Numbered from the stretch's first letter, positions 19,070 to 28,704 are shown. The stretch: DNA of 64,000 bases from an uncultured Gammaproteobacteria bacterium (GCA_947259485.1 CAMYLU010000006.1:159984-223983); one strand, 5' to 3'. Numbers and translations: made by a program. Notes: a model not told the origin generated them from the sequence alone.

Positions 19070-19435
19070 TCATCGGGTTGATGCGAAAAATCGAAGTTCC
19101 GAACGGACCTGGTGGCGTCGGATTTGGTCTTGTTGATGTGCCAGCACTGGCAGCTTCATCGGTGCCCCAGGTGCGCGCCATTGCAAAATCTCCGCGCGAG
19201 ACCAGGCTGGTAGAAATCGAGAATAATTAGGCCGCTGCGATACGTTATTAGTGGATGCCCTGAGTTCCGCCAGTAGCGGCGCCAGGAATACGAAACAGGC
19301 CAGCAGGAACAGCAATCCGCCGACCAGGCTGGCCAGGTCGCCGGCACGCAGGCTCGACACCATGAAAAAGATGGCCGAAAACACAAACAGGATCCAGCCC
19401 CAGAGTTGAAAGCGGTGTTGTGTGGTCATTGACAT
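19070..19435 (-). CDS. Small two-helix membrane protein, unknown
   Basis: This 121-residue protein has two hydrophobic segments (about residues 12-27 and 36-56) followed by a basic cytosolic tail. It reads convergently with msrA, leaving 23 bases. There is no recognisable family, and the Arg-rich tail could partly be a read-through of an older stop, so the real protein may be shorter. Upstream (19436-19642) is AT-rich promoter-like DNA shared with the divergent operon. Confidence 0.5.
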   Translation of the reverse strand: MSMTTQHRFQLWGWILFVFSAIFFMVSSLRAGDLASLVGGLLFLLACFVFLAPLLAELRASTNNVSQRPNYSRFLPAWSRAEILQWRAPGAPMKLPVLAHQQDQIRRHQVRSELRFFASTR

Positions 19436-19642
19436 GAACTTTTCCAGGTTGAATTAATTTCATAATATTATCTTTCCTTATGCATATTCTCGTAAAATGA
19501 TATTTATTAATCGAATTACATAAGTATATTTAATCTAAGGATTCATATTTTTGTCCCCTTCGATCGGGAAAAATCGCGTTACTTTGTCAGCTGACTGATG
19601 CTAGCATTTGTCGCTTGTCCAGTCCCTGGAGCGGGAACCCTA

Positions 19643-20920
19643 ATGTTTGAAAACAGCTTGATGAGCCAGATACGTGATCGGTTTTGTCACGTCGATACCT
19701 GCCCTTACCAGGGGCCGCGCATATTCTTTGAGAATGCCGGCGGCGGGCTTACGCTCAAGTCAGTGGTGGAAGTTAATACCGAGCTCGCCGGGATACCGGA
19801 CAACCAGGGGCGTGATAACCCGGCCTCCCATGAACTGGTACGTATTATCGCGGAGGCGCGTGACAATATGCGTATCTTTCTCGGCGTCAAGCAGGGCCCC
19901 GTGTTTACCGGCGAGAGCGGCACCGAGCTGATTTTTCGCATGGTGCGCGCGGCGGCATTGGGATCGCCCGCGGGTGGTAACATGATCGGCAGTACGCTCG
20001 AGCACCCGGCCACCGTCAGCGCGAGCAAAAGGTGGGCCGAAATTGCGGGCAAGGAGTACCGCGCCGCGGTGCACGATAACGCCAGTGCGAGCATTACCGC
20101 CTCGGATTACGCCGCGATTGTCGATGCCGACACGCGCGTGGCGACGATCATTCATACCAGCCCGGTTACCGGTATGACAGTTGATATTCCCGCGGTGGTT
20201 AAAACCATTCGAGCGGTCTCACCCGATTGCATCATCATCCTCGATGGTATTCAGCATGCCGCGCACGGTGGACTGTCGATTGACGAATACGATATCGATG
20301 GCTACGCGGTTTCGGCCTACAAGGTGTTTTCGCGACATAACTACGGTTTTGCCTGGTTGTCACCCCGGCTTGCGACGCTGCCGCACGATCATCTCGATGG
20401 AACCGCGGATGATTTCTGGGAAATGGGAACGCGCGATACCTCGGCCTTTGCCTGTACCTCGAAAGTGATCGAGTATTTTGACTGGCTCGGTTCACACTTC
20501 ACTGATTCCGAAGATCGGCGCGCCCGCATCCTGGCCGCGGGCAATGCCATCAGTGAGCACGAGCACGACCTGGTTGACCTGATGATCAACGGCAATGAAG
20601 CCCAGCGGGGTTTGCACGATATGGCTGAAGTTTTTTTGATTGGCGGGCATGATAACCCGGCGCGAGAAGGCATGGTGTCGATCATTGTCGAAGGTAAGCC
20701 CTGCGCCGAGGTAGTGGCCGACCTTAATGCAAAGGGAATTCGCACTCATGTGCGCAAGGCCGATTATTTTTCCGGCAATATTCTCGAACCCCTGGGGCGC
20801 CCCACCTGCATCCGTGTTTCGATGTGTCATTACAACACCGAGCGGGAGGTACTGACTTTTCTGCATGAACTCGAGGCCATCGTCAAAACCCACGTCGAAT
20901 CAGGAGCCAGTGCAGCCTAG
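19643..20920 (+). CDS. Class V aminotransferase-family PLP enzyme
   Basis: This 425-residue fold-type I PLP protein of the cysteine desulfurase/isopenicillin-epimerase group has the PLP lysine in SAYKVFSRHNYGF (Lys212 from this start) and the cofactor-binding D-x-x-Q-H motif (DGIQHAAHG) some 25 residues earlier. ATG 19643 is chosen over an in-frame ATG 45 bases upstream. The catalytic loop Cys of cysteine desulfurases is not evident, so beta-elimination, racemisation or transamination is more likely than sulfur transfer. First gene of a five-gene operon; the next starts 2 bases later. Confidence 0.87.
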   Translation: MFENSLMSQIRDRFCHVDTCPYQGPRIFFENAGGGLTLKSVVEVNTELAGIPDNQGRDNPASHELVRIIAEARDNMRIFLGVKQGPVFTGESGTELIFRMVRAAALGSPAGGNMIGSTLEHPATVSASKRWAEIAGKEYRAAVHDNASASITASDYAAIVDADTRVATIIHTSPVTGMTVDIPAVVKTIRAVSPDCIIILDGIQHAAHGGLSIDEYDIDGYAVSAYKVFSRHNYGFAWLSPRLATLPHDHLDGTADDFWEMGTRDTSAFACTSKVIEYFDWLGSHFTDSEDRRARILAAGNAISEHEHDLVDLMINGNEAQRGLHDMAEVFLIGGHDNPAREGMVSIIVEGKPCAEVVADLNAKGIRTHVRKADYFSGNILEPLGRPTCIRVSMCHYNTEREVLTFLHELEAIVKTHVESGASAA

Positions 20921-20922
20921 TC

Positions 20923-22194
20923 ATGTTTCCCCCGAGCACCTTCCCCGCGTACCCAGGGGGTGGCCAAGCAAGAATTCCATTGCAGATCATCGGTGCGGGA
21001 CCCGCGGGTATGGGACTCGTGCTGGCCCTGTGCAATCGTATCGCGGCAGCTGAGGGTAAGGCAGTGCAGGAGCAACGCGTGCTTGATGCGTTGCAAATTT
21101 TCGAGGCCAGCGGTTCTCCCGGTGGCAAGATGGGGCATTATCGAGTCAATGCCAATACCAGTGCCCATGACGTGGTGCAGGGGATCAAGGATGGTACCCC
21201 GTTCGTCGGCGTGCGTGATGATTACCTGCAGCATCCACAAACCCAGTCTGAACTCATCCCCCTGCCGCGAATACAGACCTTGATGGTCGAGCCGTTGGTG
21301 CAGGCGATGGGCGAATTTCTCGGCGAGCGTTTGCACTGCAGGGTCGACATTGCACGTATCGAAATAAATGAAAATGGAATTGCCAGTTACGATCGTGAAA
21401 ACCACCTAGGGGCGCTGAGTGCAAACATCCTGTTTTGTTGTGGTGCGATCGAAACACCCTTGCCGGAATTGTCGCCCTTGCAGGATCGCTGGGAAGGTTC
21501 GATGCAGTTCCTGAAGCGCGACAATTTGGATGTGCTGCAGGACACAAACGATCCCATCGTTATCGTTGGTGCTTCGCATAGTGCCTTTTCCTGTGCCTGG
21601 CGACTGTTATTTGACCCGCTGTTTTCGGAATTTGCCCGCGAACGGGATATCGTAATATTGCAACGCCGTGAGCGCATTAAATTACGCTGCAGCACCAGCT
21701 TCGCCGCCGAACATCAAGTTGATTATGATCCACAGACTGATGTCTGCCCCAGGACCGGACTGGTGTTTTTTAACGGTGGATTGCGCAAGGATGCCAAGTT
21801 CCTGTACCTGGATATTCGCGATGGCGTGGAAAACAGGGTCAGGATCGTGGAAATGGATCAATTGGTCGAGCAGCAAGATTTGCTCAACCAGGCCGGCCTG
21901 GTTCTGCAGGCAACCGGGTTTGACGCCAGGCTGCCGCCGATAGTTAAACAGGGTGCTCCCGTCAGGGTTGGGAATCCCACCCGGAACGGGGAACTGCGTA
22001 ATCTCGATGACGGCGAAATTATTGCGGGACTATTCGGCATGGGACTGGGATTAAACATCCTGCCCGCAGGAGAGCCTCGCGGTGAGCAGAGTTTTAACGG
22101 CGGTATCCACGGGTTTCAGTCCTACCCGTTGGCGATCGCGCCTCGAATTATCGATAAGATCTTGGCCAGTATGCCGATGGAGGTTAGTAATTGA
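20923..22194 (+). CDS. FAD/NAD(P)-dependent oxidoreductase, monooxygenase-like
   Basis: This 423-residue protein has an N-terminal dinucleotide-binding motif GAGPAGMGL (24-32) and a second Rossmann-type motif (IVIVGASHSAFS, near 207-218), the two-dinucleotide layout of N-hydroxylating and FMO-like enzymes. The loop after the first motif (FEASGSPGGKMGHY) fits FAD binding. The exact reaction is unknown; N- or S-oxygenation of the operon's substrate is plausible. Its stop codon lies in the first copy of an 18-bp direct repeat that also contains the next gene's start. Confidence 0.8.
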   Translation: MFPPSTFPAYPGGGQARIPLQIIGAGPAGMGLVLALCNRIAAAEGKAVQEQRVLDALQIFEASGSPGGKMGHYRVNANTSAHDVVQGIKDGTPFVGVRDDYLQHPQTQSELIPLPRIQTLMVEPLVQAMGEFLGERLHCRVDIARIEINENGIASYDRENHLGALSANILFCCGAIETPLPELSPLQDRWEGSMQFLKRDNLDVLQDTNDPIVIVGASHSAFSCAWRLLFDPLFSEFARERDIVILQRRERIKLRCSTSFAAEHQVDYDPQTDVCPRTGLVFFNGGLRKDAKFLYLDIRDGVENRVRIVEMDQLVEQQDLLNQAGLVLQATGFDARLPPIVKQGAPVRVGNPTRNGELRNLDDGEIIAGLFGMGLGLNILPAGEPRGEQSFNGGIHGFQSYPLAIAPRIIDKILASMPMEVSN

Positions 22195-22313
22195 AAACGC
22201 ATGCACAGGTGGCTCCGCAGGAGCCATCCCGGAATTCGCAAAGCGAATATCCGGGACCTCGCAGGAGAAATCAAATCTTCTTTGTAGTTTCGCAATGAAA
22301 ACGCATGCACAGG
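22192..22313 (+). repeat. Two-hairpin insertion flanked by 18-bp direct repeat
   Basis: TGAAAACGCATGCACAGG occurs at 22192-22209 and again at 22296-22313. Between the copies are two strong stem-loops: a 7-bp stem with GCA loop at 22210-22226 and a roughly 12-bp stem with AAA loop and one bulge at 22228-22255. The layout suggests a REP/BIME-like or small non-autonomous element whose insertion or slippage duplicated the junction. The first copy contains the stop of the upstream gene and the second the start of the downstream gene. Removing one unit would restore a tight stop/start junction. Confidence 0.75.
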
Positions 22314-24715
22314 CAGTGGTCATCGGCGGTGGACTGGTTGGATGTTCGATTCTCTACCATCTCACCAGCCTCGGTTGGACCGACGTGGTGCTGCTCGAGC
22401 GGGACGAGCTAACCTCGGGCTCGACCTGGCATGCGGCTGCCGGGATTCATGGCCTGCACGATCACAATAATATTTCCAAGCTACAGTATTACACGATGCA
22501 GCTGTACGAGGACCTGGAAAAGGAAACCGGGCAGGGTTGTGGCATTTTTCAACCGGGTTCGCTTTATCTCGCACAGACCCGTGATCGCGAACACCAGTTA
22601 CGCATGCAGGCCGCCAAGGCCCGATATTTCCAGGTCGAGTTCCACGAGCTGTCGCGTGACGAGGCCGAGCGCATGCATCCGCTAGCAAACTTCGATGGCA
22701 TTCGTTGCATCATGTACGAACCTGATGGCGGTAATGTCGATCCCTCCGGCGTGACCAACGCGTACGCCAGGGGCGCGCGCCTGCGCGGTGCCGAGATCGA
22801 GCGTTTTACGCCGGTCGTTGCAACCACCCAGCGCAGCGACGGCAGTTGGGATGTCGACACCGACAAGGGCAGCATACGTGCCGATGTAGTCATCAATGCC
22901 GGTGGTCTGTGGGCGCGTGAAGTGGCCGCGATGGCCGGTTTCGAACTGCCGCTGATGCCGCTCGAGCACCAGTATTTTGTTACCGAAACCATTCCAGAAA
23001 TCGAAGCGCTTGAACAACGTTTACCGCTGGTTGCCGATCGTGACGGTGAATACTACATGCGCCAGGAAGGGCAGGGACTGCTGGTCGGCGCCTATGAAAA
23101 AGATGGACGCTACTGGGCCGAGCAGGGTACGCCGATGGATTTCGGTCACGAGCTGCTCGACGAGGACCTGGAGCGAATCGAGGACAACCTGCTGCGCGCC
23201 TGCGAGCGCGTGCCGGTGTTAAGCGAGGCCGGGGTCAAGCGTGTCATCAATGGTCCGATGATCTGGTCACCGGACAGTTCGGCGCTGATCGGGCCGGTTC
23301 CCGAGCTGCGGAATTATTTCTGCTGTTGCGGCATTATTCCCGGCTTTTCGCAATCCGGGGGCCTTGGTCTGACCATGGCGCAGTGGATTGTAGAGGGAGA
23401 GCCCGAGATGGATTTATTCCCCTGGGACCTGGCGCGTTTCGGTGCCTGGGCCACCAAGCCGTTTACCCGGGCGCGCACGCTGGACCAGTATGCGCACCGC
23501 TTCAAGATTCACTTTCCCTACGAGGAGCGCGAGGCGGGGCGTCCGCTCAAGACCCGCCCTGTGTATGAACGCCAGCAAGAGCTCGGCGCGGTGTTCGGTC
23601 TCAGCTACGGCTACGAGCATCCGTTGTGGTATGCGCCAAAGGGCATGGAGCCGATCGAGACCTACGGCTTCGAACGCCAGAACTGGTTCGAACCGGTTGC
23701 AGCGGAATGCCGTGCCTTGCGCGAGGCGGTCGGCATCATCGATGTATCCAACTTTGCCAAGTACCGGATTCGCGGTGCCGGCTCCCCAGATTATCTCGAC
23801 CGCCTGGTCGCGAACCATGTTCCAACCGAGATCGGGCGTTCCTGCCTGACCCCGATGATCGGCTTGCGAGGTGGAATCGCCGGTGATTTCACCATTACCA
23901 AACTGGATGACGATGATTTCCTGATGATCGGCTCCGGCATCGCCGAGCGTTATCATCAACGTTTCTTCAACATGGTGGCTAAAGACGACAGCGTTAGCTT
24001 CGAAAGTTTTACCGAGGCCTGGGGTGGGTTCAACGTCGCCGGCCCCAACACCCGTAAATTACTTGAGTTATTAACAGATGCCGACCTGTCGAACGAGGGT
24101 TTCCCGTTCATGCGTAATCGTAAAATCCAGGTCGCCGGCATCGATGCGGTCGCTATCCGGGTTTCCTTCAGCGGGGATCTCGGCTGGGAGATTTACGTGC
24201 CACTCGAGCATCAACTGGCGCTTTACGAGGCACTGCTGGAAAAGGGTAGCCAGCTAGGCGCGCACCCGGTCGGCGGACGTGCACTGCTGTCGTTGCGGGT
24301 CGAGAAGGGCTACGGCAGCTGGAGTCGCGAGTACTCGCCGGAATACTGGCCGCAGGAAGTCGGGCTGGAGCGTTTGATCAAACTCGACAAGCCGGAATTC
24401 CTGGGACGCGAGGCTTATCTCGAAATCAAGGATAAGCCGCCACGTGAAAAACTGGTCGTGGCCCGGGTCGAAACCAGTGACGCCGATGCCAACGGTGGCG
24501 AACCCGTTTTCCTGGCCGACGGTACCCCGGTCGGGCGTGTCAGCTCGGGTGCCTTTGGGCATAGCGTTGGTGCCTCGATTGCGCTATGTTTCATTAACAC
24601 CGATCACGCTGTCGCGGGCACCGAACTCGACATTGCGATACTGGGAATCCCGCATCGCGCCGTCATCCTTGAAAAACCACCTTTCGATGCTAAAGGTGAA
24701 CGTCTAAGAGCATAA
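22295..24715 (+). CDS. Dimethylglycine/sarcosine dehydrogenase-like FAD-GcvT fusion
   Basis: This 806-residue two-domain protein has an N-terminal DAO-type FAD domain with GGGLVGCS (11-18) and SGSTWHAAAG, where His46 matches the histidine that binds FAD covalently in dimethylglycine and sarcosine dehydrogenases. The C-terminal half is a GcvT-type folate domain (LREAVGIIDVSNFAKYRI, GGIAGDFTI, FSGDLGWEIYVP). Expected chemistry is oxidative N-demethylation with transfer of the methyl carbon to THF, which fits folD and fhs in this window. The start is ATG 22295, behind GGAG about 30 bases upstream; translation could also be coupled from the upstream gene. Confidence 0.9.
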   Translation: MKTHAQAVVIGGGLVGCSILYHLTSLGWTDVVLLERDELTSGSTWHAAAGIHGLHDHNNISKLQYYTMQLYEDLEKETGQGCGIFQPGSLYLAQTRDREHQLRMQAAKARYFQVEFHELSRDEAERMHPLANFDGIRCIMYEPDGGNVDPSGVTNAYARGARLRGAEIERFTPVVATTQRSDGSWDVDTDKGSIRADVVINAGGLWAREVAAMAGFELPLMPLEHQYFVTETIPEIEALEQRLPLVADRDGEYYMRQEGQGLLVGAYEKDGRYWAEQGTPMDFGHELLDEDLERIEDNLLRACERVPVLSEAGVKRVINGPMIWSPDSSALIGPVPELRNYFCCCGIIPGFSQSGGLGLTMAQWIVEGEPEMDLFPWDLARFGAWATKPFTRARTLDQYAHRFKIHFPYEEREAGRPLKTRPVYERQQELGAVFGLSYGYEHPLWYAPKGMEPIETYGFERQNWFEPVAAECRALREAVGIIDVSNFAKYRIRGAGSPDYLDRLVANHVPTEIGRSCLTPMIGLRGGIAGDFTITKLDDDDFLMIGSGIAERYHQRFFNMVAKDDSVSFESFTEAWGGFNVAGPNTRKLLELLTDADLSNEGFPFMRNRKIQVAGIDAVAIRVSFSGDLGWEIYVPLEHQLALYEALLEKGSQLGAHPVGGRALLSLRVEKGYGSWSREYSPEYWPQEVGLERLIKLDKPEFLGREAYLEIKDKPPREKLVVARVETSDADANGGEPVFLADGTPVGRVSSGAFGHSVGASIALCFINTDHAVAGTELDIAILGIPHRAVILEKPPFDAKGERLRA

Positions 24716-24717
24716 AT

Positions 24718-26049
24718 ATGGCCACTAATCCCTATTCGATTCCGGAGCCGAAGGTAAACCCGGCAAACAGGCCCGCGATGCGCCCGGATAACACGCCCGA
24801 TGATAACGATCGCATCGAAATCGGCCCGACGCCGCTGGCCTACGCGGAGTGGGAGGTCGCCGGATTGCAATGCCCTGATCTCCCGGCGATGCGACAATAC
24901 CGGCTCGATCGAATTGTTGCCGGGCTGATTGAGCGCGATCTTGACGGGGTTTTGTTGTTCGATCCGCTGTCGATTCGTTACGCGACCGATACCACGCATA
25001 TGCAGCTGTGGAATTCGCATAACCCATTCCGCGCCTGCCTGGTTACCAGCGACGGCCACATGGTGTTGTGGGAATACGGGGGTTACGCTTACCTGTCGGA
25101 ATACAATCCGCTAGTGCGTGAGGTGCGTTTTGGCGCATCGTTCTTTTATTTCGCGACCGGTCAACGCACCGAGGAAAAGGCGGAATTGTTTGCCGAACAG
25201 GTCATGGACCTGCTAAGTGAACGGATTGGTTCCGGGCGCCGGGTCGCGGTGGATAAAATACAGATCGCCGGTTTGCGTGCCCTCGATGCGGTCGGTATCG
25301 AGGTGATGGATGGCGAGGAACTGATGGAACGCGTGCGCTCGATCAAGGGCCCGGACGAAATCCTGGCGATGCGCTGTGCGATTAACGCCTGCGAGGCGTC
25401 GATCGCAGAAATGCGCGAACTGACCGAATCCGGAATGACGGAAAACGACGTCTGGGCGGAACTGCATAAGTCTAATATTCGACGCGGCGGCGAATGGATC
25501 GAAACGCGGATTTTATCGACCGGACAGCGCACCAATCCCTGGTTCCAGGAATGTGGCCCGCGCATTATCGGCAATAATGAAATCCTCGCCTTCGATACTG
25601 ACTTGATCGGTTGCTACGGCATGTGCACCGATATTTCGCGTACCTGGTTCATTGGCGATGGGCAGCCCACGCAGCGCCAGAAAGACATGCATAAGCTTGC
25701 GCATGAACACATCATGACCAATGCCGATATCGTCAAGCCGGGGATGAGCTTCCAGGAGCTGACCGAGCAAGGCCATCACCTGCCGGATATTTATATCCCG
25801 CAACGCTACGGCTCGAAGTTCCACGGTGTTGGGCTGTGCGATGAATGGCCGGCAATCAAGTATCCGATCGACTGGGAAGAACGTGGTTACAGCGGCCTGC
25901 TCGAACCCGGGATGATGCTTTGTGTCGAGGCTTATGTTGGAGAAGTGGGTGGAGCGGATGGAATCAAGCTCGAGGATCAATTGCTGGTCACTGAAGACGG
26001 TTACGAGAACATGGTAGTCTGCCCGTTTGATCCGCTGCTGATGGCTTGA
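24718..26049 (+). CDS. dddP: DMSP lyase DddP (M24 peptidase fold)
   Basis: This 443-residue M24-fold protein resembles DddP along its whole length, including DNTPDDNDRIEIGPT at the N-terminus. The metal ligands known from the Ruegeria lacuscaerulensis enzyme are all present, two positions lower: Asp293, Asp305, His369, Glu404 and Glu419. Tyr364 and the catalytic Asp375 (HGVGLCD) are also kept. DddP cleaves dimethylsulfoniopropionate to DMS and acrylate. It starts 2 bases after the DMGDH-like gene. A creatinase or Xaa-Pro peptidase is the alternative, but the N-terminal and active-site match argues against it. Confidence 0.85.
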   Translation: MATNPYSIPEPKVNPANRPAMRPDNTPDDNDRIEIGPTPLAYAEWEVAGLQCPDLPAMRQYRLDRIVAGLIERDLDGVLLFDPLSIRYATDTTHMQLWNSHNPFRACLVTSDGHMVLWEYGGYAYLSEYNPLVREVRFGASFFYFATGQRTEEKAELFAEQVMDLLSERIGSGRRVAVDKIQIAGLRALDAVGIEVMDGEELMERVRSIKGPDEILAMRCAINACEASIAEMRELTESGMTENDVWAELHKSNIRRGGEWIETRILSTGQRTNPWFQECGPRIIGNNEILAFDTDLIGCYGMCTDISRTWFIGDGQPTQRQKDMHKLAHEHIMTNADIVKPGMSFQELTEQGHHLPDIYIPQRYGSKFHGVGLCDEWPAIKYPIDWEERGYSGLLEPGMMLCVEAYVGEVGGADGIKLEDQLLVTEDGYENMVVCPFDPLLMA

Positions 26050-26095
26050 ATGTGATGTCATTTCCGCGTAACGACGAGGTTAGACGGTAACGGCA

Positions 26096-27625
26096 ATGAA
26101 CATACTTTTTATTACCGCGGATCAATGGCGGGGCGAGTGTTTGTCGGCACTGGGTCATGCGCACGTGAAGACACCCAACCTCGATCAGCTTATCAATGAA
26201 GGCGTGTTGTTCCGGGATCACTTTGCCCAGGCCACGCCCTGCGCCCCCAGCCGCAGTTCGATGCACACCGGCATGTACATGCAAAGTAATCGATGCGTGG
26301 TGAACGGTGCGCCGCTCGACAGCCGTTTCACCAACTGGGCCCTGGAAGTCAGGGCTGCGGGTTACGAACCCTCACTATTCGGCTATACCGATTCGGCGAT
26401 CGATCCACGGGGGCTGGATCCGGAGGATCCGCGACTCAAGCACTATAGCGAACCCCTGCCCGGGATCGGCCCGTATACGCCGATGCAAGACGAAGTTTCG
26501 ACCGAATGGGTCGAATACCTGCGTGACAAGGGCTATCCCCTGCCGGAGCGCCCGTGGAGTCTGTACTCCGAATTGCGCGAGGGCGTCGACTGGGCAGCTG
26601 GTGGCGATGCAGTACTGCCGCTCGCAATAGAACGCGAAGACCATGAAACGCATTACATGGTCAATCGCTGTATCGACTGGATCGAATCCCAATCGACACC
26701 CTGGATTACCCATTTATCGTTGCTGCGACCACATCCACCGTTTGCCGCGCCTGAACCTTACAACAGCCTGCACAATCCGGAAGAAATGCCTGCACCCTCA
26801 CGCTGTGAATCACCCGATGCGGAAGCCCCGCAGCATCCGTTACTGGACTACTTCATCAACCATAGTCGCTTTCGTGCGCCCGATTCGCAGCGCCAGACCC
26901 AGCAGGATATGGTCAATTACTTTGGCCTGATACAGGAAGTCGATGACAACCTGGGTCGTCTCTTCGAGGCGCTCAAGGCCAGCGGCGAATGGGAATCGAC
27001 GTTGATCATTTTTACCTCCGATCATGGCGAACAATTAGGCGACCACTGGTTGATGTCCAAGCTGGGCTATTTCGATCAGTCATACCACATTCCGCTGATT
27101 ATTCGCGATCCACGCAGCGAGGCCGATGCCGGTCGTGGCCAACAGATTCGAGGCTTCAGTGAAAATGTCGACGTGATGCCGACCATGCTTGACTGGCTCG
27201 ACATCGACATCCCTAGCCAGTGTGACGGCTTTTCGCTACTACCGGCACTGCGCAATGGTGCCATGCCGTCGGAATGGCGCGAGGAAGCTTTCTGGGAGTG
27301 TGATTTTCGTAACGTCAGGGACGACAGCCTGGAAAAACATCTCGGCATAACCCTGCACCAGTGTAACCTGTCGGTGATTCGCGACCATCATTACAAATAT
27401 GTCCACTTCGGTGCCCTGCCGCCGCTGTTTTTTGACCTCGAGCAGGACCCGGGTGAGTTCGTCAACCAGGCGCAAAACCCGAAGTACCAGGGATTGGTGC
27501 TTGAATATGCGCAAAAAATGCTATCGCTGAAGATGAACCACGCTGAACGGGGATTAACCGAAATCATGCTGGGCGAGGGGGGTGCTGTCACGCGTCGCGC
27601 GCCGCCAAGGAAACTGGCGTCCTGA
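26096..27625 (+). CDS. Formylglycine-type sulfatase (sulfatase/phosphonate monoester hydrolase family)
   Basis: This 509-residue alkaline-phosphatase-superfamily enzyme has Cys49 in the CAPSR signature, the residue matured to formylglycine. Metal ligands are visible as TADQ (8-10) and TSDHGEQLGDH. There is no signal peptide, so it is cytoplasmic and probably acts on an imported small sulfate ester such as choline-O-sulfate, or on a phosphonate monoester. Last gene of the operon, 46 bases after dddP. No sulfatase-maturing enzyme gene is in the window. Confidence 0.9.
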   Translation: MNILFITADQWRGECLSALGHAHVKTPNLDQLINEGVLFRDHFAQATPCAPSRSSMHTGMYMQSNRCVVNGAPLDSRFTNWALEVRAAGYEPSLFGYTDSAIDPRGLDPEDPRLKHYSEPLPGIGPYTPMQDEVSTEWVEYLRDKGYPLPERPWSLYSELREGVDWAAGGDAVLPLAIEREDHETHYMVNRCIDWIESQSTPWITHLSLLRPHPPFAAPEPYNSLHNPEEMPAPSRCESPDAEAPQHPLLDYFINHSRFRAPDSQRQTQQDMVNYFGLIQEVDDNLGRLFEALKASGEWESTLIIFTSDHGEQLGDHWLMSKLGYFDQSYHIPLIIRDPRSEADAGRGQQIRGFSENVDVMPTMLDWLDIDIPSQCDGFSLLPALRNGAMPSEWREEAFWECDFRNVRDDSLEKHLGITLHQCNLSVIRDHHYKYVHFGALPPLFFDLEQDPGEFVNQAQNPKYQGLVLEYAQKMLSLKMNHAERGLTEIMLGEGGAVTRRAPPRKLAS

Positions 27626-27676
27626 CTAGTGTTCAGGAATAAGGCGACATCCGCCGTCCCCAATTTTTAAAGCGAG

Positions 27677-28585
27677 TTAAGCGTCCAGGCCTTTTTTAAC
27701 GGTGGCGAGAACCTCGTTGCCATCGCCGAGATATTCTAGGTCGTCAAAGCTGGACAGTCGTGCCATGGCGATACCGCGCCCATGCGGATCAAAAGCGCGC
27801 TGCGGATCAAAATCCATGTAGGGGGTCCAGTCAAATCCCTGACCCTGATCGCGGATTCTGATTTGCACCGTATCGGCCTCAATTTTAAACTCGAGTTCGA
27901 TGTATCCGTCGGAATTTTCACTCGCGCTGAGTCGGCGTTCGACTTCCATTTGCCAGGTCCCGCTGCGCATCAGGTTGCTTTTTTCTGCATAGCCGATTTC
28001 CAGGTTTCCGTGTTCCAGCGCGTTGACCAGCAGTTCGGAAATCCCGGTAACCACGCGCTGAGGTTGTGGGCATAAATGGGCTACCTGCGTGGCAACCAGG
28101 TTACATTGGTGCAGGTTATGAATACGAAATCGTCCAAAGGTCATGAGATCGAAAATCTTGCGCCCCTCGCGTAACGACTGGAGTAGCGATTTTTCATGTA
28201 GCCTGCCGTTTACCGCACCGCGGATCACGGATTTGAGAATTTCGCCGTCGTAAGGTTTGGTCAGGTAATAGGAGGCGCCGGCTTTTAGTCCTGCGATGAC
28301 TTCGCTACTAGTGGCCTTTGCAGTTTGCATGATGACCGGGACGTGTTCCAACTCGTCAGCGTCCTTGATATTGTTCAGTAATTGCATGCCGTCCATGTCG
28401 GGCATCATGCGATCAAGGATTATGGTGTCGAAACGTGCCGGGTCTGCTTCCAGCTTCGACCAGGCTTCGTGTCCGTTATTCGCCCTGACCAGTTCGTAGT
28501 TTTCGTCTTCGAGGTGCGCGCAGATAATGTCGAGATTGATGGGTTCGTCGTCGACAATCAGTATACTGACCCTGTTACTGGTCAA
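27677..28585 (-). CDS. Response regulator fused to an RsbW-like ATPase domain
   Basis: This 302-residue protein has an N-terminal receiver domain (about 5-125) with phospho-acceptor Asp58 (ILDRMMPD), conserved acidic DDE at 12-14 and Lys in LTKPYDG. The C-terminal HATPase_c domain (about 165-300) has N-box ELLVNALEHGN, DQGQGFDW and GRGIAMA, like anti-sigma-factor kinases. The order REC-HATPase is the reverse of a usual sensor kinase and suggests phosphorylation-controlled partner switching. No STAS or sigma factor partner is nearby. Confidence 0.87.
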   Translation of the reverse strand: MTSNRVSILIVDDEPINLDIICAHLEDENYELVRANNGHEAWSKLEADPARFDTIILDRMMPDMDGMQLLNNIKDADELEHVPVIMQTAKATSSEVIAGLKAGASYYLTKPYDGEILKSVIRGAVNGRLHEKSLLQSLREGRKIFDLMTFGRFRIHNLHQCNLVATQVAHLCPQPQRVVTGISELLVNALEHGNLEIGYAEKSNLMRSGTWQMEVERRLSASENSDGYIELEFKIEADTVQIRIRDQGQGFDWTPYMDFDPQRAFDPHGRGIAMARLSSFDDLEYLGDGNEVLATVKKGLDA

Positions 28586-28704
28586 TCCGGATTACCCCGA
28601 TGGCTTGTGCCGGGCTGACGAACTCCGGGGTGGCAGTGGTCAATATCCAAGGTATTTGTCATTGCTAAATCAGGTAGGCTAAATTTATCTCATGTTGGCC
28701 CAAA

